In this document: piece by piece, positions 1 to 6,528 of the stretch
How the letters are laid out: the number at the start of each line of letters is the position of its first letter
Numbering within the stretch: position 1 is the stretch's first letter
DNA from: Alphaproteobacteria bacterium
Lineage (GTDB): Bacteria; Pseudomonadota; Alphaproteobacteria; UBA8366
DNA length: 21,811 nucleotides
NCBI GenBank assembly: GCA_030743445.1
Contig: JASLSL010000029.1
Span: 1-21,811, forward strand
Direction: 5' to 3'
The notes under the pieces: model-generated
What the model was told of the DNA's origin: nothing
Seen by the model: only the letters and a program-made list of their open reading frames with translations
The model's database searches: none
Made by a program: the position numbers and the translations under genes

Positions 1-533
1 TCAAGATGCCGCGCATGGACGGCATGGAGTTGCTGCAGAAGCTGCGCAAGTCGAGCCGGCTTCCGGTGATTTTTCTGACGTCCAAGGACGACGAGGTCGA
101 CGAGGTTCTCGGTCTGCGCATGGGGGCGGACGATTACATCAAGAAGCCGTTCTCGCAGCGCCTGCTGATCGAGCGCATCCGCACCCTGTTGCGGCGCTCG
201 GAGTTGGGCGAGGCCGAGGCCGTCGACGAGTCGATGCTGGTGCGGGGCGACCTGGTGCTCGACCCGGAACGCCATCTCTGCACCTGGGGCGGCGAGGAAG
301 TGCTGCTCACCGTGACGGAGTTCCTGCTTTTGAAGGCGCTCGCCCAGCGGCCGGGGCACGTCAAGAACCGCGACCAACTGATGGACGCGGCCTATGGCGA
401 GAGCATCTATGTCGACGATCGCACGATCGACAGCCATATCAAGCGGCTGCGGGCCAAGTTCCGGCTAATCGACGAGAACTTCGCGCACATCGAAACCCTC
501 TATGGTGTGGGCTATCGCTATCGCGAGTCGTGA
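1..533 (+). CDS. chvI: ChvI-type response regulator, 5' end missing
   Basis: OmpR/PhoB-family transcription factor, the cytoplasmic output of the ChvG/ChvI system. The gene enters from the left edge; its visible frame reads I-K-M-P-R-M-D-G. In this family the phosphoacceptor Asp lies four residues before that Pro, so it should be the codon just outside the window. Counting from the first visible Met (base 6), the receiver half keeps the switch Thr (T25, in FLTS) and the conserved Lys-Pro (K47-P48, in KKPF). A winged-helix DNA-binding domain follows at about 78-173, ending in the usual YGVGYRY hairpin. The stop overlaps the GTG start of the kinase (GTGA), so the two are probably translationally coupled. 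The symbol rests on the kinase partner and gene neighbourhood; the family is certain, the exact orthology slightly less so. Confidence 0.88.
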   Translation, partial: KMPRMDGMELLQKLRKSSRLPVIFLTSKDDEVDEVLGLRMGADDYIKKPFSQRLLIERIRTLLRRSELGEAEAVDESMLVRGDLVLDPERHLCTWGGEEVLLTVTEFLLLKALAQRPGHVKNRDQLMDAAYGESIYVDDRTIDSHIKRLRAKFRLIDENFAHIETLYGVGYRYRES

Positions 534-2173
534 CCGAACCGGTAGAGCGTGACGTCGGCGCACCGCCGCCGACCAAAAGAAAGCGGCACCTGATATCGCC
601 GCTGACCGGGCGAATCCTCGCCATCAACGTCGTGGTCTTGGCCATACCGGTCCTCGGGCTGCTCTACCTCGGCCCCTACCGCGACAGCCTGATCGAAGCC
701 GAACTTCAGGCGCTGCGCTCGCATGGCGAGATCATCGCCGGGGCGCTTGGCGAGGCGGCGGTCGAGATCACCCCGTCGGGCGGCCAGTTGATCGGCGTCG
801 GCACCGCGCGGCACATCGTCTGGCGGCTCAGCGCGCCGAGCCGCATTCGCTCGCGTCTTTTCCTGCCCTCGGGCCAGCTCGTCGCCGACAGCCGGTTCCT
901 GATGGGCACCCGCCGGGTCGTCCAGATCGAAGAACTGCCCGCACCCCGCGACTCGAACTGGGTCGTCGATCCGCTGCTCGATTTCATCGAGCGGTTGACC
1001 AACTGGGTGCCGCGCAGCGAGTTGCCCGATCCCTACACCGAAGGCGCCGAACAAAGCGCCCAGGATTATGTCGAGGTCGTCCGGGCGCTCGAGGGCGACG
1101 TTCTGGGCGTCGTCAGGTCGGTCGACGAGGGTCAGCTGATCCTCTCGGTCGCCGTGCCGGTGCAACGCTACCGCCAGATCGTCGGCGCGCTGATGGTTTC
1201 CAAGGACAGCGCGGCGATCGAGGAATCGTTGCGCGACGTGCGGCTCACGATCGTCCAATTGTTCGCCGGCGCCCTCGTCGTCATGGTGCTGTTGTCGTTC
1301 TACCTCTCGGGCACGATCGCCCGCCCGGTGCTGCGGCTCGCGGCGGCGGCCGAGCGGGTGCGGCGCGGTATCGGGCGCGGGACCCAACAAATCCCCGACT
1401 TCACCAAGCGGCGCGACGAGATCGGCGACCTGTCGGCCGCGTTGCGCGACATGACCGACGCCCTGCACACGCACCTAGACGCGATCGAGCGCTTCGCCGC
1501 CGATGTCAGCCACGAGATCAAGAACCCGCTGACCTCGCTGCGCTCCGCCGTCGAGACCGTCGCCCGGATCGACGATCCGGCGCAGCAACAACAACTCATG
1601 GCGATCATCAAGGAGGACGTGCAGCGGCTCGACCGGCTGATCACCGACATTTCCGACGCCTCGCGCCTCGACGCCGAGCTGAGCCGCGCCGAGACCGAGG
1701 CCGTCGACATCGGCGGCATGCTGCGAACCCTGACCCAGATGCACGAGACCGCCGTCACCGGGGGACCGACGCCCAAAGTCACGATCGAGATCGCCGGCGA
1801 TGGCGATCTCCAGGTCACCGGCATGGCCGACCGGCTGGTCCAGGTATTCCGCAATCTTATGGCCAACGCGGCGGGCTTCAGCCCGCCCGGCGGCGAAATC
1901 GCGCTGCATGCCTCGCGCCAGGACGTCGTCGTGCAGGTGACCGTCGAGGACGACGGCCCCGGCATCCCGGAAGGCAAGCTCGAAGCGGTCTTCGACAGAT
2001 TCTACAGCGAGCGCCCCGAGGGCGAGAAGTTCGGCACCCATTCGGGGCTCGGACTCGCGATCTCCAAGCAGATCGTCGAGGCTCATGGCGGCACGATCTA
2101 CGTCGAGAACCGCTACGATTCCGCCGGCGACGTGAAGGGCGCGCGCTTCGTCGTCCGCCTGCCGGCGGTCTGA
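530..2173 (+). CDS. chvG: ChvG-type membrane sensor histidine kinase
   Basis: Inner-membrane histidine kinase that phosphorylates the regulator encoded just upstream. The 547 residues show a basic cytoplasmic start, a first membrane helix at about 28-48, a periplasmic sensor of about 190 residues, a second helix at about 241-263, a HAMP linker to about 315, and a HisKA domain with phosphoacceptor H328 (VSHEIKNPL). The ATPase domain has an N box at N442/N446, a G1 box (DDGPGIP, 474-480) and a G2 box (GLGLA, 506-510). All catalytic motifs look intact. The GTG start at 530 overlaps the chvI stop by four bases and has no clear Shine-Dalgarno of its own, which fits coupling. In rhizobia, Brucella and Caulobacter this kinase responds to acid or envelope stress and is controlled by ExoR; that role is inferred here. 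Confidence 0.9.
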   Translation: MTEPVERDVGAPPPTKRKRHLISPLTGRILAINVVVLAIPVLGLLYLGPYRDSLIEAELQALRSHGEIIAGALGEAAVEITPSGGQLIGVGTARHIVWRLSAPSRIRSRLFLPSGQLVADSRFLMGTRRVVQIEELPAPRDSNWVVDPLLDFIERLTNWVPRSELPDPYTEGAEQSAQDYVEVVRALEGDVLGVVRSVDEGQLILSVAVPVQRYRQIVGALMVSKDSAAIEESLRDVRLTIVQLFAGALVVMVLLSFYLSGTIARPVLRLAAAAERVRRGIGRGTQQIPDFTKRRDEIGDLSAALRDMTDALHTHLDAIERFAADVSHEIKNPLTSLRSAVETVARIDDPAQQQQLMAIIKEDVQRLDRLITDISDASRLDAELSRAETEAVDIGGMLRTLTQMHETAVTGGPTPKVTIEIAGDGDLQVTGMADRLVQVFRNLMANAAGFSPPGGEIALHASRQDVVVQVTVEDDGPGIPEGKLEAVFDRFYSERPEGEKFGTHSGLGLAISKQIVEAHGGTIYVENRYDSAGDVKGARFVVRLPAV

Positions 2174-2245
2174 AATTCCGGGGACACGATCCGGCGGATT
2201 GTTACCGGTTGGCAATTATCATCACCATCGTGTCCCCGGAATTTC
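2172..2245. repeat. 74-bp element with 19-bp perfect terminal inverted repeats
   Basis: The arms 2172-2190 (GAAATTCCGGGGACACGAT) and 2227-2245 are exact reverse complements; the 36-base spacer has no strong structure. The left arm begins inside the chvG stop codon. The AATTCCGGGGACACG core resembles sequences I associate with ends of REP/RAYT-type or other small non-autonomous elements, so a MITE-like insertion is the likeliest origin. There is no T-run after the second arm, so it is not a classical intrinsic terminator, although the RNA could protect the chvG mRNA 3' end. Confidence 0.75.
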
Positions 2246-2260
2246 CAGAGGATGACACAG

Positions 2261-2273
2261 CGGCAATTTGCCG
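2261..2273. other. 13-bp odd palindrome in the chvG-hprK gap
   Basis: CGGCAATTTGCCG is a perfect palindrome around a single central T. It lies just after the 74-bp inverted-repeat element and before the dispersed repeats. It could be an operator half-site pair or simply part of the repeat debris; nothing in the sequence decides. Confidence 0.3.
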
Positions 2274-2286
2274 ATGGCATGCGCTC

Positions 2287-2395
2287 AGGCATGGATTCCC
2301 GCTTGTCCCGGGAATGACGAACGGAGGATGGTGGCGTAGACCTTGACTAATTGTCATTCCGGGGCGCGCCGCGCGCGAACCCGGAATCCATGCCT
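2287..2395. repeat. Inverted pair of dispersed palindromic repeat units
   Basis: Unit 1 (2287-2320) runs from AGGCATGGATTCCCG to CGGGAATGACGA and can itself fold as a hairpin. Unit 2 (2353-2395) is the same element reversed, from GTCATTCCGG to CCGGAATCCATGCCT. The outer 12 bases, 2287-2298 and 2384-2395, are exact reverse complements. The same type of unit recurs at 18973-19107. Such GGATTCCCG...CGGGAATGACG units are, to my knowledge, very common between genes in this bacterial group. Confidence 0.75.
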
Positions 2396-2422
2396 GGGAG
2401 ACCCGGACGCCCCCACCGTTGC

Positions 2423-2491
2423 GGCATGGATTGCCGTTGGAGCCTATCCTCGCCAAGGCGGGGGCCCGTCCGAGATGACGATTTTGAGTGG
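2423..2491 (+). repeat. Third, degenerate copy of the dispersed repeat
   Basis: GGCATGGATT (2423-2432) opens the unit and GAGATGACG (2472-2480) closes it; the middle has diverged. The opening ten bases are a perfect inverted repeat of 2385-2394 in unit 2, so the three units alternate in orientation (+, -, +). After ATGACG comes a T-rich spacer and GAGTGG (2486-2491), a tail also found after the repeat copy at 19101-19119. The rest of the gap, 2492-2564, shows nothing firm: a TTGACT at 2528-2533 resembles a -35 box but has no convincing -10 partner before hprK. Confidence 0.55.
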
Positions 2492-2564
2492 GAATATCGC
2501 TGCAACCAGGGTTTACCCGTCCCGCAATTGACTCTTCCCGCGTTCGGCAGCACGCTCGGGCCCC

Positions 2565-2993
2565 ATGGAAACTGTCCACGCCACCACCGTCGCGATCGAC
2601 GGAAAGGGCGTGCTGCTGCGCGGTCCCTCGGGCAGCGGCAAGTCGGATCTGGCGTTGCGGCTGATCGATGACGGGGCCGTATTGGTGTCCGACGACCGGA
2701 CGCAACTGGGGCTCGAAAGCGGACACGTCGTCGTCGGCGCGCCGAGCCCGATCGTCGGCCGGCTCGAGGTCCGGGGCGTGGGGATCGTGCGCCGGCCGTC
2801 GATTGGCGCCGCTCCGCTCGGACTGGTCGTCGACCTGGTCGCGGCGGATGCGGTCGAACGCCTGCCGGCACCGGCTTCGATCGACCTCTTGGGCGTGGCG
2901 ATCCCGCGAATTCACCTGGCGCCGTTCGAGGCCTCGGCCCCGGCAAAGGTGCGCCTTGCGGTCGGGCTCGGGCCTGACGATATAGAGCGGTGA
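2565..2993 (+). CDS. hprK: HPr kinase/phosphorylase, short alphaproteobacterial form
   Basis: Cytoplasmic enzyme that phosphorylates, and in this family also dephosphorylates, a Ser of HPr using ATP or PPi. At 142 residues it consists only of the C-terminal catalytic domain; Firmicutes enzymes are about 310 residues and carry an extra N-terminal domain. The start ATG gives an N terminus (V-H-A-T with H5) that aligns with the conserved His segment before the P-loop, supporting this start. The Walker A motif is GPSGSGKS (20-27), an acidic pair follows at D43-D44, and the HprK signature region is seen as RLEVRGVGI (66-74). Its substrate HPr is encoded 1.4 kb downstream and keeps the target Ser. 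The stop overlaps the rapZ start (GTGA). No strong ribosome binding site precedes the ATG. Confidence 0.9.
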   Translation: METVHATTVAIDGKGVLLRGPSGSGKSDLALRLIDDGAVLVSDDRTQLGLESGHVVVGAPSPIVGRLEVRGVGIVRRPSIGAAPLGLVVDLVAADAVERLPAPASIDLLGVAIPRIHLAPFEASAPAKVRLAVGLGPDDIER

Positions 2994-3922
2994 AGGCGGT
3001 TGGCGAAAGGATCATGGACGTGCCCGAGGACAACCGAACCGCCGCGACCGACCGGATCGTCCTGGTCACCGGGATGTCGGGCGCCGGGCGTACGACGGCG
3101 TTGAAGGCGCTCGAGGACATGGGCTTCGAGGCGGTCGACAATTTGCCGCTGTCGCTGCTGCCAGGACTGGTCCGGGGCCGGGCCGAGGCCGAGAGCGGTC
3201 CGCTCGCGATCGGGGTCGATATCCGGACCCGCGATTTCGCGGTCGAACCGTTCCTGGAAGAACTCGACCGTCTGACCGACAGCCCCGACATCGACGTCCA
3301 GACCCTGTTTCTCGATTGCGAGGACGACGTCCTGGTCCGGCGCTATACCGAGACCAGGCGCGGCAACCCACTTGACGCCGAGGGGCCGGTTCCCGACGTG
3401 GTCAAGCTCGAGCGCCGCCTCATGGAGCGACTGCGCGACCGCGCCGACCTGGTGATCGATACCTCCAACAAGACGCCGTGGGACCTGAAGGAGCACCTGG
3501 CGGAACGGTTTGCCGTCGACCGGGCGCCCGGGATGGGCTTGTTCGTGACCTCGTTCTCGTACCGCCGCGGCGTGCCGCGCGAGGCCGACCTGGTGTTCGA
3601 CGTGCGCTTCCTTACCAACCCGCATTACGATCCGGACTTGCGTCCGATGACCGGCGAGGACGAGCCGGTAGAGGCGGCGATCGCCGCCGATCCGGATTTC
3701 GATGCGTTCATGGATCGCATGACGGCGTTGCTCGAGCTGCTGCTGCCGCGCTATCAACGCGAGGGCAAGAGCTACCTGACGATCACGGTCGGTTGTACCG
3801 GAGGACGGCATCGCTCGGTCTTCGTCGGCAACCGTCTCGCGACATGGCTCGGCAAGTCCGGTTGGACGGTTCATCTGCATCACCGGGATATCGAAGGCGG
3901 CGCCGGTCAGGATATGGTTTAG
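2990..3922 (+). CDS. rapZ: RapZ/YvcJ-family nucleotide-binding adaptor
   Basis: P-loop protein of the RapZ (YvcJ, UPF0042) family. In E. coli RapZ binds GlmZ/GlmY small RNAs and tunes GlmS, the amino-sugar synthase; whether the alphaproteobacterial protein acts on RNA is unknown. The 310 residues contain the P-loop GMSGAGRT (28-35), in which Arg34 takes the usual Lys place, the adjacent EDMGFEAVDNLP block (42-53), the middle RFLTNPHY block (206-213), and the C-terminal GCTGGRHRS motif (268-276). The GTG start at 2990 overlaps the hprK stop; an ATG eight codons later (3014) is an alternative, but the GAAAGG before it is too close for a good Shine-Dalgarno. The stop codon lies at the foot of a strong hairpin that separates it from the PTS EIIA gene. 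Confidence 0.9.
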   Translation: MKAVGERIMDVPEDNRTAATDRIVLVTGMSGAGRTTALKALEDMGFEAVDNLPLSLLPGLVRGRAEAESGPLAIGVDIRTRDFAVEPFLEELDRLTDSPDIDVQTLFLDCEDDVLVRRYTETRRGNPLDAEGPVPDVVKLERRLMERLRDRADLVIDTSNKTPWDLKEHLAERFAVDRAPGMGLFVTSFSYRRGVPREADLVFDVRFLTNPHYDPDLRPMTGEDEPVEAAIAADPDFDAFMDRMTALLELLLPRYQREGKSYLTITVGCTGGRHRSVFVGNRLATWLGKSGWTVHLHHRDIEGGAGQDMV

Positions 3923-3953
3923 AGCATGTTTCGATATGATCGAAATATGCTCT
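3921..3953. repeat. 15-bp-stem, 3-nt-loop hairpin between rapZ and EIIA
   Basis: Arm 3921-3935 (AGAGCATGTTTCGAT) pairs with 3939-3953 (ATCGAAATATGCTCT) across the loop ATG, with one G-U pair as the only deviation. The left arm starts within the rapZ stop codon. No T-run follows, so it is not a classical terminator; a GGGGG (3954-3958) that can serve as the EIIA ribosome binding site follows at once. The AGAGCAT...ATGCTCT ends resemble a palindromic repeat I know from many alphaproteobacterial genomes, so this may be a dispersed element that also affects mRNA stability. Confidence 0.8.
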
Positions 3954-3966
3954 GGGGGTTGCTGAT

Positions 3967-4380
3967 ATGATTGGAATGGTACTGGTTACGCACGGCCGAT
4001 TGGCCGAGGAATTCGTCAATGCGCTGGTCCATATCGTCGGACCCCAGGAACAGATCGCGGCGGTCTGTATCGGACCCGAGGACGATATCGAAAGCCGGCG
4101 CGAGGATATTCTGAAGGCCACCGCCGAGGTCGACGGCGGCACCGGCGTCGTCGTCCTGACCGACATGTTCGGCGGCACGCCGTCGAACCTGGCGATTTCG
4201 ATCATGGAGCAGGCCGAGGTCGAGGTCGTCGCCGGGGTCAACCTGCCGATGCTGATCAAGCTGGCGACGGCGCGTGAGACCGAATCGCTGTCCGATGCGG
4301 TGGCCAGCGCCCAGGAGGCGGGCCGCAAATACATCAACGTCGCCTCCAGTCTTCTGGCCGATCGCGCGGGGCAAGAGTGA
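3967..4380 (+). CDS. manX: PTS EIIA component, mannose family
   Basis: Soluble phosphocarrier that receives phosphate from HPr. The 137 residues match the EIIA(Man) fold: the phosphorylated His is H9 in LVTHGRLAEE, and the conserved TDMFGGTPSNLA block lies in the middle of the protein. No EIIB, EIIC or EIID gene is nearby, so the protein probably ends a regulatory relay rather than feeding sugar uptake, as described for rhizobia and Brucella. A GGGGG run eight bases before the ATG is a fair ribosome binding site; the hairpin at 3921-3953 sits directly upstream. The stop overlaps the HPr start (GTGA). The family call is firm; the symbol follows usage in related genomes and should not be read as mannose transport. 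Confidence 0.9.
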   Translation: MIGMVLVTHGRLAEEFVNALVHIVGPQEQIAAVCIGPEDDIESRREDILKATAEVDGGTGVVVLTDMFGGTPSNLAISIMEQAEVEVVAGVNLPMLIKLATARETESLSDAVASAQEAGRKYINVASSLLADRAGQE

Positions 4381-4646
4381 GCGTCAGCCGCGATGTCACG
4401 ATCGCCAACGAACGCGGGTTGCACGCCCGGGCCGCGGCCAAGTTCGTCAAGATCGCGACCAGGTTCGACGCCAAGATCTCGGTGCGCATGGGTAGCGCGG
4501 AAGTATGTGGAAGCTCGATCATGGGGTTGATGATGCTGGCGGCGGCGCGCGGCGCCACGATTTCGCTGGTTGCCGAAGGCGCGGATGCGGAGACGGCGCT
4601 GGCGGCGCTGGTCGCTCTGGTCGAGAACGGGTTCGATGAAGTCTGA
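4377..4646 (+). CDS. ptsH: Phosphocarrier protein HPr
   Basis: Small (89 residues) cytoplasmic phosphocarrier between EI and EIIA. H16 in GLHARAAAKF is the EI-phosphorylated residue. S47, in the C-G-S-S-I-M-G segment, is the regulatory Ser that HprK modifies, and the gene for that kinase lies in the same operon. The GTG start at 4377 overlaps the EIIA stop by four bases and has a GGGG at 4368-4371, five bases away. Its end overlaps ptsI by 11 bases. Both phosphorylation sites being intact indicates that the His-P and Ser-P branches both work. Confidence 0.94.
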   Translation: MSVSRDVTIANERGLHARAAAKFVKIATRFDAKISVRMGSAEVCGSSIMGLMMLAAARGATISLVAEGADAETALAALVALVENGFDEV

Positions 4647-6408
4647 ATCGAAAAGCAAGGAACGTCAGCTCGTGCTCGACGGCGTCGGCGTGGCGCCCGG
4701 CATCGCCATTGGACCGGCGCATGTGGTCGAGAGCGGCGCACTCAACGTACCCGAATACCGCGTAACAAAGGCCGAAGTCGCCGACGAGAAGGCGCGATTC
4801 AAGGCCGCGATCGAGGGCTCACGGAGCCAGATCGAGCGCCTGAAGGGCAAGACCAAGGGCATGCCGCCGGCGGTCGCAGAGGACCTCGGCTATCTCTTGG
4901 AGGCCCACCTGCAGATGCTGACCGGCTCGCGCCTGGTGCGTGGCGTCGAGGAGCGGATCGCCGACGGCCGGATCAACGCCGAGGCCGCGGTCCAGGCGGA
5001 AATCTCCGAGATCGCCCGCGGTTTCGCGGAGCTGCCGGACGCCTATATGGCGGCCCGCGCCCAGGACGTTCGCGAGGTCGGCGCGCGGCTGATCCGCAAC
5101 CTGACCGAGACGCCCTATCAGGCCTTCCAAAGGCTGCCCGAAGGCGCGGTGATCGTGGCCGACGAGGTCACCCCGGCCGACACCGCATTGATGGACCCGA
5201 AGATGATCGCCGGTTTCGCCACGGTAATGGGTGGTGCGGAAGGCCATACCGGGATCATGGCGCGCTCGCTCGAGTTGCCGGCGGTGCTCGGCGTCCCGGA
5301 TCTCACGCGCAGCGTCTCGAGCGGCGACATGGTGATCGTCGACGGCTTGATCGGACGGGTCGTGGTCAATCCCGACGCCCCGATGCTGCGGCGCTACAAG
5401 GAGCGGCAGAATTCGCTCGAACGCGAACGCCAGCGGCTCGGCGAACTGCGCGATCTGCCCGCCGTCACCCGCGACGAGACCCATATCGAGCTGCACGCCA
5501 ATCTGGAGTTGCCGCGCGAGATCGAGTTGGCGGTCAATGCCGGGGCCGAGGGGATCGGCCTGTTGCGCACCGAATTCATGTTCATGAACCGGGAGACGCC
5601 GCCCGACGAGAACGAGCAGTACGAGTCCATGCGCGGCCTGGTCGAAGGCATGGGCGGGCGGCCGGTTACGATCCGCACCCTCGACGTCGGCGGCGAGAAA
5701 CTGGCCTATTCGCTCGGCGACCACATTGCCGACGCGGTCAACCCGGCGCTCGGCTTGCGCGCGATCAGGCTCTCGCTCAAGCAGCAGCGCCTCCTTGAGA
5801 CCCAGATCGCGGCGATCCTGCGCGCCGGGGCGCACGGGCCGGTGCGGATTCTGCTGCCGATGATCTCGACCGTCGGCGAGGTCCGCCAGGTCCGCGACGT
5901 GGTCGCCAAGGTCGTCCGCCGGCTCAAGCGCCGCCGGGCGCGACTCGCCAAGCAGGTCCCGCCGATCGGCGTTATGATCGAGGTGCCGGGTGCCGCACTC
6001 GCCGCCGACGCGATTGGCCGGGTCGCCGATTTCTTCGCCATCGGCACCAACGACCTCACCATGTACACGCTCGCGATCGACCGTGCCGACGAGCAGGTGG
6101 CCCACCTCTTCAACCCGTTGCATCCCGCGGTCCTGCGGCTTATCCAGTTCTCCGCCGAGGCGGCGTTCAGGGCCCGCATTCCGATCAGCGTATGCGGCGA
6201 GATGGCCGGCGACCCGCGGTACACGGCGCTGCTTCTAGGACTCGGCGTGCGCGAGCTGTCGATGGCGGCGGCGAACCTGCCCAGGGTCAAGCAGCGGGTC
6301 CGTCAGATCGACCTGATGGCCGCGACCCAGCGCGCGCAGATGATCATGGATCAGGCCGATTCCAGGCGCATCGCGGTGCTGCTCGACGACTTCAATACCT
6401 TCGCCTGA
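4636..6408 (+). CDS. ptsI: PTS enzyme I (PEP-protein phosphotransferase)
   Basis: Cytoplasmic enzyme that takes phosphate from phosphoenolpyruvate and passes it to HPr. The start at 4636 gives 590 residues, the normal size. The first segment is VAPGIAIGPAHV (19-30), as in other EI proteins. The phosphorylated His is H204 in AEGHTGIMARS. The PEP-binding barrel follows, with LLRTEFMF, the RTLDVGGEKL block, the EVPGAAL block, GTNDLTMYTLAIDR, and active-site C520 in SVCGEMAGD. There is no N-terminal GAF domain, so this is ordinary EI and not the nitrogen-type PtsP. The frame is open further upstream, but that part lies inside ptsH and does not resemble EI. With ptsH and EIIA it makes a complete phosphorelay lacking a permease. 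Confidence 0.94.
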   Translation: MKSESKSKERQLVLDGVGVAPGIAIGPAHVVESGALNVPEYRVTKAEVADEKARFKAAIEGSRSQIERLKGKTKGMPPAVAEDLGYLLEAHLQMLTGSRLVRGVEERIADGRINAEAAVQAEISEIARGFAELPDAYMAARAQDVREVGARLIRNLTETPYQAFQRLPEGAVIVADEVTPADTALMDPKMIAGFATVMGGAEGHTGIMARSLELPAVLGVPDLTRSVSSGDMVIVDGLIGRVVVNPDAPMLRRYKERQNSLERERQRLGELRDLPAVTRDETHIELHANLELPREIELAVNAGAEGIGLLRTEFMFMNRETPPDENEQYESMRGLVEGMGGRPVTIRTLDVGGEKLAYSLGDHIADAVNPALGLRAIRLSLKQQRLLETQIAAILRAGAHGPVRILLPMISTVGEVRQVRDVVAKVVRRLKRRRARLAKQVPPIGVMIEVPGAALAADAIGRVADFFAIGTNDLTMYTLAIDRADEQVAHLFNPLHPAVLRLIQFSAEAAFRARIPISVCGEMAGDPRYTALLLGLGVRELSMAAANLPRVKQRVRQIDLMAATQRAQMIMDQADSRRIAVLLDDFNTFA

Positions 6409-6436
6409 CCGCGTCGCCCGCAACGCTCGGTCAAGC

Positions 6437-6465
6437 TTGTCGCCCATCGACGGCGCTGCTATACC
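6437..6465 (+). promoter_or_regulatory. Candidate sigma-70 promoter of ahcY
   Basis: TTGTCG (6437-6442) and TATACC (6460-6465) are separated by 17 bases. Transcription would begin near 6472 and leave a leader of about 57 bases. A GGGAGA (6515-6520) eight bases before the ahcY ATG is the ribosome binding site. The -10 context CTATACCCGCC resembles that of divL and argG in this window. Confidence 0.5.
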
Positions 6466-6528
6466 CGCCCACCAGATCGGTGTCCCCCACGGCGCCGCCG
6501 GAAATCGTAAGGCCGGGAGACTTAGGAA

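Noticed and set aside
2343..2564. Small open frames in the chvG-hprK gap
   Set aside because: They are translations of the palindromic repeat units and have no ribosome binding sites or recognisable domains.
3061..3095. RapZ P-loop Arg instead of Lys as an inactivating change
   Set aside because: G-A-G-R-S/T versions of this loop are, to my knowledge, common in the family, for example in Actinobacteria, so it is not treated as a defect.
6406..6433. Intrinsic terminator after ptsI (TGACCG paired with CGGTCA)
   Set aside because: Only a 6-bp stem with a 16-base loop and no T-run.
6466..6528. S-adenosylhomocysteine or SAM riboswitch in the ahcY leader
   Set aside because: The leader is short and only weak pairings are visible; I could not match the conserved cores of known SAH or SAM classes. 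A covariance-model search would decide.
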